From Diaporthe sp. PMI_573 (lineage: Eukaryota > Ascomycota > Sordariomycetes > Diaporthales > Diaporthaceae), in contig JAJTUP010000004.1 of the NCBI GenBank assembly GCA_021399435.1, forward strand, positions 310,001 to 374,000: a DNA stretch of 64,000 bases, written 5' to 3'. Numbering within the stretch: position 1 is the first letter of the stretch; every line of letters begins with the position of its first letter. A model generated the notes under the pieces. That model was not told the origin of the DNA. It saw nothing but the letters and a program-made list of their open reading frames with translations, and searched no databases. This document shows positions 57,630 to 64,000 of the stretch, piece after piece. The translations under genes and the position numbers were made by a program.

Positions 57630-59017
57630 ATGAACTCGCAAAGCTCTGACGGCGGAGCTGTTTCATTTTCGCCGATTGAGTACAATGACCATGCCGGTTA
57701 CCTTTGGATCGTCACCATCTTGGGCATGATATACAGCAGCTTTTCAGCATTGGCTAGAGCCGGCATCAAAAGGGGTATTTATGGTGTTGACGATTACTTA
57801 ATTGGACTCGCCACGGTAAGCCTGGTCATGATTAGAATGCGAGCTGCCCCATTCGGCTGACCTTGAGACTCTGAAGCTACTGCTATATTGCCAGTCATCC
57901 GTAATATTCTACGGACTGAGGAATGGTCTCTCTAAGTCAGAGGAGATAACCACGGGGGATCAATGGCCAGTTGCTGGAAAGGTGTGTTGTCTACCGCTAG
58001 GCCATGCACAGATGCCAGTGGTCTATACCTTCGATTCTTATGCTGAATCTCCCTCCTCATAGACGTTCTTCGCCTCCGAAATCCTGTCAATCGTGATCCT
58101 TTGCCTGGCCAAATGTTCAGTTGCTTGTCTTATCCGTCGCGTGTTCACGTTCGATATCGACAAACCCTGGATGATTTGCATGGGAGTTTTGATCTTGGGC
58201 GCAATTTGGGGTCTTGCATCTTTGATCGGACTCGCAGCTAATTGCATTCCTGAAACGATGATGACGATTGCACATCCTCGTCAGTGCCCCGAGCAGGTGA
58301 GCCGCCTCTTGGATGTGCCATAACAGCCCTTGTTTAATATTGAAACCGATCCAGTCTCTCCGTTGGCAGATCATAACAGCATTCGACATTATCACAGAAA
58401 TACTTCTCTGCTCTTTGCCTGTCGCTTTCGTATGGTCGAATACCATGTCGTTGTATCTCAAATTTCAAGTCTTCCTTGCTTTTGCATTTCGCCTGCCATT
58501 GATCGCCCTTTCTGTCGCCCACCTCAGCCTCTTCAAGCCATACATCATATCGACTTCACCACAATTGGAGATATCCGGCAGCCTCCTTCTACAACAAGTC
58601 ATGCTCACCTACTCACTTATCTCCGCGACTATACCCAACCTCAAGAGCTTCATGAAATCATTTTCAACGGGGCTTGGCGTATCCTTTGGCTTCATGGACA
58701 AGGATCCGGATGCGTCGTCTGAGGCTTACGCACTGCAAGCCTTGACCACTCATTCCGGGAGGCATAGAAATGAATCGCCCCTAGGATTGCCGTCTGGTCT
58801 CCATTATGACGGCGCTGATGATCTGGTTGGTGGTCAACGCCCCAGACTACGACCTGGGTCGCTACAACATGAGGTTGTGATTCAGCATAGCCCAGATGAC
58901 AGGTCGGACCATAGGAGCAGTGCAACGGATGATGGAAGGGGAGTTAGTAGATGTGGTAGTAGGGATATGATTATTAAAAAGGAAGTTCAGTGGAATGTGT
59001 ATCATGAGCCAGCATAG
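57630..59017 (+). CDS. PTH11-like seven-transmembrane receptor
   Basis: Four exons: 57630-57815, 57895-57981, 58063-58296 and 58355-59017; 389 residues, all in phase 0 introns. ATG 57630 opens MNSQSSDGG before a first helix with the VDDYLIGLAT segment. Then TFFASEILSIVILCLAKCSVACLIRRVF (helix 3), helix 4, a short loop with cysteine (NCIPETMM ... RQCPEQ), WQIITAFDIITEILLCSLPVAFVW (helix 5), LPLIALSVAHLSLF (helix 6) and LTYSLISATIPNLKSFMKSFSTGLG, the family's helix 7 ending. The hydrophilic tail is about 100 residues. This third member is of a shorter-loop subtype than the two at the left of the window. Confidence 0.86.
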
Positions 59018-59156
59018 CATAGCGTCAACCATCGTCTTTCACTCATTTCTCGTGGACTACATATATGAGTCTCGACCCCGATATCCCTAGCCAGAAGTTG
59101 TGCCCTGTTTTCAGTTTACGGCCTGCTATGAGTTCGGATAATACCGCATCCTTTGC

Positions 59157-60335
59157 TCAATTTTCCAATATTTCGTATTCTCCTGCAACGAGGACTGTTT
59201 CAGAGAAGAAAATTTCAGGGTTGTCAAACAGTTCACTTTCATCTTTGCCCCAGAGAGTCCAGTTGAAGAAGCCAGCAACAAGTGACGTCTCAACCTCAAC
59301 CATCCTCTCGCCGCTTATGTTCCCAGTGTTAGTTTTCACCGGGGGATCCAACTCCTTCCAGAACGTGATGTCACTCCAGTCAGAGTGCAGAGTCCCGTTG
59401 ACCTCTATGATACGCCACCAGCTCGACTGCGCCTCGGTGTATATGTCCCAAGAAGAATCTACGTGAGAACCCGCGTGCCCCTCGAAGCCGAGCAGCAAAG
59501 ACGGACGCGCCACATCCGCGGCTGAGCTGTTCAGCTTACCCCAGAAAGCCCCATCTAGATTGATACCAGCAGGGACCAGGCTCTGGTCTACCAGCTGCGC
59601 GAACGCGAGAGCGGCCGCCCCACCGATGGAGTGACCGAAAGTGCCGAAGCTGTCTGTCGTGGAGGCGAAACCAAGCTTTTTGGCCAGCTTCGGCCATGCG
59701 TCGATAAAAGCAAAAGTGTCGTTTATGCGGTGCTCAATTGCGGTCCGAGCTTCGTCCGCACTCCAGGCGTAGTCGAGGGGCGGGCCGTAGTACTCGCTGC
59801 CGTTCGGATACAGCACATATGGCTGCTCGTACGTGTGGTCGAAGGCGGCAACGGTAAACCCTTTGGACGCTAGCTCAGAGAGCAGGAGGGTATAGCACTC
59901 GCACGGCGGGCCTCCAAGACCTGGTCCGAAGAGCAGAGTGGGCGAAGCGGATCCCTCGTCCTGGAGCAAGGTTTCGGCAAAAGGCGCGCCCCATTGCACC
60001 CGTGTTGTGAAGTTGGCAAGCGTACCGTTAGGGAATTGAAGATACTCCTCAAATTGCTTCGCGGTGACTTCTGTCAAATATGGTGTTGTTCCAGGAACAT
60101 CTGGCTCTTGCAATGTCGGGTAGAACAACGTCACCAGAAAAGATGTACTGACGTTGCCTGGAGCGAATACATCTGGCTCATTGATGGCAATAACCTGTTT
60201 TGCTGCGCCGACGTTGTATTTGCCTGAATATGGCGGAATCTCATCTGCCACAGCCGGTGATAGAGTGCTCCACAGGACAGCGAGAAGCAGCAGGGTGTTG
60301 CGCCGGAGGTCGCTTCGTGAAGGCAGATGAATCAT
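59157..60335 (-). CDS. Secreted PAF-acetylhydrolase-like serine hydrolase
   Basis: Single exon, 392 residues, start ATG 60335. The N-terminus has a basic start followed by a hydrophobic signal peptide (NTLLLLAVLWSTLSPAVA). The alpha/beta-hydrolase core is complete: nucleophile elbow GHSIGG with Ser236, a likely acid in NLDGAF (Asp260) and a likely base in TLHSDWSD (His317), the arrangement of PAF-AH/plasma-type lipases. The oxyanion region FGPGLGGPP and the FDHTYEQP segment also match. About eight N-glycosylation sequons support secretion. Enzymes of this type hydrolyse short-chain ester lipids or act as esterases on polymers; substrate unknown. It is convergent with the PTH11-like gene, 139 bp apart. 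Confidence 0.9.
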   Translation of the reverse strand: MIHLPSRSDLRRNTLLLLAVLWSTLSPAVADEIPPYSGKYNVGAAKQVIAINEPDVFAPGNVSTSFLVTLFYPTLQEPDVPGTTPYLTEVTAKQFEEYLQFPNGTLANFTTRVQWGAPFAETLLQDEGSASPTLLFGPGLGGPPCECYTLLLSELASKGFTVAAFDHTYEQPYVLYPNGSEYYGPPLDYAWSADEARTAIEHRINDTFAFIDAWPKLAKKLGFASTTDSFGTFGHSIGGAAALAFAQLVDQSLVPAGINLDGAFWGKLNSSAADVARPSLLLGFEGHAGSHVDSSWDIYTEAQSSWWRIIEVNGTLHSDWSDITFWKELDPPVKTNTGNISGERMVEVETSLVAGFFNWTLWGKDESELFDNPEIFFSETVLVAGEYEILEN

Positions 60336-61104
60336 GCTGGGTGTGAATACGAGAATGACTCATCCAAAGTGCAAGGCGGAACGTCAAGAGTTAATGGAGA
60401 CTTGAGGGCATTAAATACATGGAACCAGTTTGTAAGTGATGTGAGCATAAGCAGACCAACAGGATTCATATCCCAGCAGCCATTCGTGAACGACCTTCCT
60501 CTTCCGGCCGCAATTATCGAATTTCCTCCTCTATGCAGTCAGCATATGGGGCACCAGCACAGACATCAGGCTTTAGGTTGTGGAACGGCATCCGTCAAAG
60601 ATTGCATCATTGGTCATCAAGACTTGAGAACGGCTCATCTGGTCTGCAAATTGGTGGCACCCTGACTGCATGGGTTCAAATGCTCACTATCCATCATCGT
60701 AAAACCCGAGAAGGCTGTCTCAATACAACTAGGCAAATAAGGCAAGCTTCAAACCACAAGTTTGAGGTCACAGACGAGTTATGTTGAAGGTGCTAAATAT
60801 CCGCGAAGGTAATTCGAACTATCCTCAAACTGCAGTTTCCAACTATGAAAGTCGCATAGGCTCAGACGAGATTCAAGAAAAGATGAGCAAGCATTAAATT
60901 CGGGCCCTACAATTGACAGGCTGTTGACTAGAGCGATGATGAACCTGAAAATTCTCTTTAATTGCACGGGCGGAATGGATAGCTTTCTGAAAAAGAAGAG
61001 GCACGTGGGGTCAGAATATACATTGATTGATTCGAACATGATTTCACAGTGTTAAGATGTCAAAAATTATCTTTGATAAAGCTTATTGATAACATTTGAT
61101 GTTG
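60336..61104. other. Intergenic, 769 bp
   Basis: Nothing recognised beyond the promoter side of the PAF-AH-like gene. Confidence 0.4.
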
Positions 61105-61888
61105 CTACACATCCTCGCCTCGAGCTCTCCTCTCGTCCACATCTCTCAGCATTGGATCCATCCCCCTCTCCTCCGCGAGGAGAGTATCAAACAACTCAGA
61201 TTCGCCCATAGCATCATAATTTGGCGCTATGGTCGCTTTGGGTGCTGCTGGCAGAAACTCGTTACGGCGACGAGGGGAAGGCGAACGATATCGATCACGT
61301 CGAGGGGAAGGCGAACAATATCGATCACGTCGATAACGGTGAGGCCGACCATGCTCGTAGCTTCTGTGTCTTATCCTACGGTGCCGTGGTCGATTTCGAT
61401 AATAGTCGGAACCACTGTATCTGTTGTTTGTGTATCTGGTTCTGTGATGCCGTCGACGTGGTCGAGGGATGTGCTCTCTGTAGAGTCTATATTGTGGAAC
61501 AGGACGTGAGCGTGAGCGTATTCCAAAACATTGACGCAAAAGACGCCCTAAGCCGCCACCACGTGTATGGAGACTCGAAGCTTCTCCTCTGCTTCCATCA
61601 CGTGAAATGGCGTCATTTGTGGAATTTGAGGCGGAGGAAGTACGTCGAGTATCCTCATTATCTCCGACTGCCGTTTCCTCATTTTCCTGTTCAGCTTGGT
61701 GCTCTGACCCAGACCTCCCATTTCCTTCCGTCGCGTTTACTAAGTCATAGGGTACATCTATCAGTATATCAGCCTTCTGAGGAAGAAGCATCATCACTTA
61801 CCTGTCGGGCAGCGCGAATGGCGCCCATGAACTTTGTGCGGTCCTTGTACACGAACCTCGGTTCGAGGATGACGACGACGTCGGCCAT
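61105..61888 (-). CDS. Arginine/serine-rich repeat protein, start uncertain
   Basis: The main frame is the complement of 61105-61794 (ATG 61794) and encodes an Arg/Ser/Asp-rich protein of about 229 residues. It has an acidic middle, a basic RRRHHRTRY stretch, a duplicated DRYCSPSPRR/DRYRSPSPRR segment, and an acidic C-terminus ESELFDTLLAEERGMDP. An upstream frame at 61802-61888 (MADVVVILEPRFVYKDRTKF) looks coding and joins in phase if a 25-nt gap (61777-61801, GTAAGT...CAG) is an intron, but that is shorter than normal, so the start is unresolved. RSPSP repeats are substrates of SR-protein kinases; an SRPK-like kinase remnant lies 789 bp away. Role in RNA processing is inference. Confidence 0.6.
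61271..61330 (-). repeat. 30-bp coding duplication giving RS-type repeat
   Basis: Two 30-bp units (61271-61300 and 61301-61330) differ at one base, 61287 versus 61317. They encode tandem ten-residue blocks around RSPSPRR in the RS-rich gene. Confidence 0.93.
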
Positions 61889-62676
61889 CTGAATGAAACA
61901 AGCGACACCTGTTAGAAGTGATTAGAACCAAGAGAAGGACTGTCATATGCGAACTCCGGGATATGTATGCTCACCTTGGCCCACACGGTACATCACGTTT
62001 GGACTTGGGGGTTGCGCGGACCAGCGCCCACTCTCGTATTCTCGGGGTTGGACTCATTCCAGTTCCAAGGGCAATTGCATGGTTCGAAATGTTCGTGGTT
62101 CTATGGAAAAGAACTCTAGTCTGGGCATTGATATACTGGCGGGAAGACCAAAGCCACCCACAGTTACCTCCGAGTCACTCGCGGCAAGAAACCAAGGACT
62201 ACACCTTAGTCATAGCCGTCACAGGATAGAAAAGCACCAAAATGACCGATTTTACAAGCCAATGTTGGCATCGGAAGCCATATCATATTGTTTCATAGCT
62301 ACTTCTCTAGCTACTGGTGGTTGCAACCAAGATCCACACAGAAATTAGATATAGCAGTCCATGTGACTCCACAGGTACTAAGATGTACAATATTTGAATG
62401 TGCTCATGTGTTCGTAGTCCACTGTTTCTCCTTAGCTACCTAAGCATGTGGATCGCAGCACAGAGCTTCCTACTGCTGCCTTGTCACTCTGAAGACGAGA
62501 GACACTGTATTATCAAGAGAAGTTGCAGAAGGAGAGTATATATCGGATGAAATGCAGTTCTGAATCCCTGCCCAAGTCGCCTCCATAAATCACGCCCCCT
62601 TCCATTATCGAAGCCCTGCCTCAACACTCACTCATTTCCATCAGTCAATCTGTCTACATACAGGCAAAGCGAAGAC
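61889..62676. other. Intergenic, 788 bp
   Basis: Divergent promoters of the RS-rich gene and the SRPK-like gene. No gene recognised. Confidence 0.4.
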
Positions 62677-63332
62677 ATGGATCTCGATTTCTTGACTTAT
62701 CACTATCAGATAAAACAGCTTTGGGAAGAGGAAAGGCTTTCTCGCTATGAACCAGGCGGATACCACCCCGTACACCTCAGGGACCTCTTCAAAGAGGGAC
62801 GTTACGAAGTAGTCGACAAGTTAGTCTGGGGAGGGTTCTCAACAGTGTGGCTAGCCAGAGATCATGAGTAGGTGATTAGGTGGTCTTCTTCTCCATCCAA
62901 ACATTTGCTGATGGCGTACAATCACAGGCAACAGCAATGGGTTTCCCTGAAGATCTTAACGGCGGATGCGACACCCAGGTCCACAGAGGCGCAAATGCTG
63001 CGCACGTTGCAGCAACATCAAACTATACATCATGCCGTTCGTTTGCTCGACTCGTTCGTACATGCAGGACCTAACGGCAGGCATCAATGTCTGGTGCTGG
63101 AGCTGCTCGGCCCCAGCGTTGAGCGATTCGTGAAAGATAATAAAGATTCCGGGGAACAAACTGACCCCAATGTCATTTTGAAAATAACCAAGCAACTGCT
63201 GGAAGGCCTCACATCTCTGCATGAGGCTGGGTATGCACACGGAAGTAGGCACTCTACACAAGCGTTGAAATTCGAAGCTGGCTTTAACTAATAATACCCA
63301 CAGACGTCAGCGCACACAATCTAGCTTTTACC
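62677..63332 (+). pseudogene. SRPK-like protein kinase, truncated by a retrotransposon
   Basis: Exons 62677-62867, 62928-63244 and 63304-63332; phases agree. The N-lobe is typical of fungal SRPK-family kinases: YEPGGYHPVHLRDLF, YEVVDKLVWGGFSTVWLARDHE (glycine loop), WVSLKIL with the Lys, HQCLVLELLGPSV at the hinge, and LHEAGYAHGNVSAHNLAF in the catalytic loop. The catalytic Asp position (HGD in relatives) reads Asn, caused by an A as last base of exon 2 (63244). At 63333 the sequence changes to an LTR, so the activation loop and C-lobe are missing; translation would stop inside the LTR. SRPKs phosphorylate RS proteins, and an RS-rich gene lies just upstream on the other strand. Clearly non-functional as a kinase in this window. 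Confidence 0.82.
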
Positions 63333-63484
63333 TGTTGGAATATTCTAGACTAAGTGTATTATTAATGCATTATTAATAGGGAATATCTTTATTCCTGTAA
63401 GACGAATATATATAGAGGGCCTCTGGCCCACTTACACGAAGCTAGAATAGTCTGAATACAAGCACTATTGCTTACATTTCAACA
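63333..63484 (+). repeat. 5' LTR of Copia-type element
   Basis: Begins TGTTGGAATATT and ends TTTCAACA, so the terminal inverted bases TGTTG/CAACA are present as in Copia LTRs. It contains a TATA-like TATATATA (about 63406-63413). The sequence right after it (63485 on) should be the primer-binding site, but I could not match a tRNA with confidence. Confidence 0.68.
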
Positions 63485-63865
63485 GGTTATGAACTCCGGC
63501 CGTTCCGCTAGCCCCTGAGCACAGACCATCTGCCCCACTTTTATCAACGCTGCACCCAATCAGAAGGATCTCTAGTCACGTGACACCCCTGACTTACACC
63601 AATTCTCGAACCTTCGACGACACCTCGCCAGACGTGCCTCCACGCCCTGTGACCACTCTGCACTACCTACGCCACCTCGAAACACTCAGCCGTTTCTCAA
63701 CAAACATTTGCCCTACACACACACAAACTATACCATTCGAAAGCCCTTCTTCTACTCTTTATCCTCCAATTTCCAAATCTCAAAAAACACCATCATTCGA
63801 TTTTTCAACCCACAACAAAAACCACCTATCTCTATCTTCCTCAAACCTCTCTCAAAAACTCCACT

Positions 63866-64000
63866 ATGGCTACCCCTGATAAGTTTGGTGTTCCAATCCT
63901 CTCTGGGGCCGATAACTACGTCTATTGGAGTATTGAACTCCTAGCCTGGATGGAGAGGGATAACGCTACCTCTGGGAATACAGAAACGCCTTTTGTAGGC
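63866..64000 (+). CDS. Gag-like start of Copia polyprotein, partial
   Basis: Starts at ATG 63866 (MATPDKFGVPILSG) and stays open for 45 codons to the window end. The NYVYWSIELLAWMERDNA segment matches the first helices of Copia gag proteins, whose pattern is L-x-G-x-N-Y-x-x-W-x-x-x-M. Cut by the window edge. Confidence 0.72.
   Translation, partial: MATPDKFGVPILSGADNYVYWSIELLAWMERDNATSGNTETPFVG

Larger units (their letters stand above)
63333..64000 (+). mobile_element. Ty1/Copia-type LTR retrotransposon, 5' end
   Basis: The element starts at 63333 with a 152-bp LTR, then a leader, then the beginning of a gag-like frame at 63866 that runs off the window. It interrupts the kinase gene at codons for LAFT. 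Candidate target-site duplication is ttacc (63328-63332), but the other copy lies outside the window so it is unverified. Confidence 0.72.

Noticed and set aside
1..64000. CRISPR arrays, bacterial operons, rRNA or tRNA genes
   Set aside because: Sequence is fungal nuclear with spliceosomal introns; no regularly spaced repeats and no clear cloverleaf found by eye.

Overview
This window is nuclear DNA from a filamentous ascomycete (Pezizomycotina, possibly a sordariomycete; the exact lineage cannot be read from it). The evidence is short GT-AG introns of about 50-100 nt with CTGAC/CTAAC-like branch sites, an ERMES subunit (Mdm10), a HET-domain protein, several PTH11-like receptors, and secondary-metabolism enzymes spread on both strands with no operons. 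Gene models below were built by checking that reading phase is kept across each splice junction; spans run from start codon to stop codon and UTRs are not defined.

Layout. 1-2.8 kb: 3' part of a large secreted glycoside hydrolase (GH106-like). 2.9-9.7 kb: two PTH11-like receptors on the minus strand flanking a broken asparagine-synthetase gene. 11.8-12.6 kb: a small secreted protein. 13.8-16.1 kb: a divergent protein kinase. 16.2-20 kb: a flavin monooxygenase and an MFS transporter sharing a divergent promoter, followed by a 15-bp minisatellite. 21-22.4 kb: an SMT/Erg6-like methyltransferase. 22.4-28.6 kb: a 6.2-kb stretch without a convincing gene but with many simple repeats. 28.6-36 kb: core genes (Fat1-like acyl-CoA synthetase, ribosomal protein eS19, Mdm10). 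36.5-41.9 kb: a HET-domain protein and, next to it, a protein joining ankyrin repeats, a DYW-like nucleic-acid deaminase core and a chromodomain. 43.2-49.9 kb: an NCS1 nucleobase permease and three less well understood genes. 51.5-60.3 kb: a cytochrome P450, an amino-acid permease (with a GC-AG intron), a third PTH11-like receptor and a secreted PAF-acetylhydrolase-like hydrolase. 61.1-64 kb: an RS-repeat protein, an SRPK-like kinase cut off by a Ty1/Copia LTR retrotransposon, and the start of that element's gag.

How it fits together. Housekeeping genes occupy the middle (about 28-36 kb); the rest looks accessory, with sensing (PTH11), transport (MFS, NCS1, APC), oxidative metabolism (FMO, P450) and self/non-self or genome-defence-type genes (HET, deaminase-chromodomain). 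Gene decay is visible directly: a 16-bp duplication, a further frame change and a stop in the asparagine-synthetase copy, and a retrotransposon inside a kinase. The most striking item is the predicted ankyrin / deaminase / chromodomain protein at 39.9-41.9 kb, whose architecture suggests a nucleic-acid deaminase tethered to chromatin. No rRNA, tRNA or CRISPR array was recognised.
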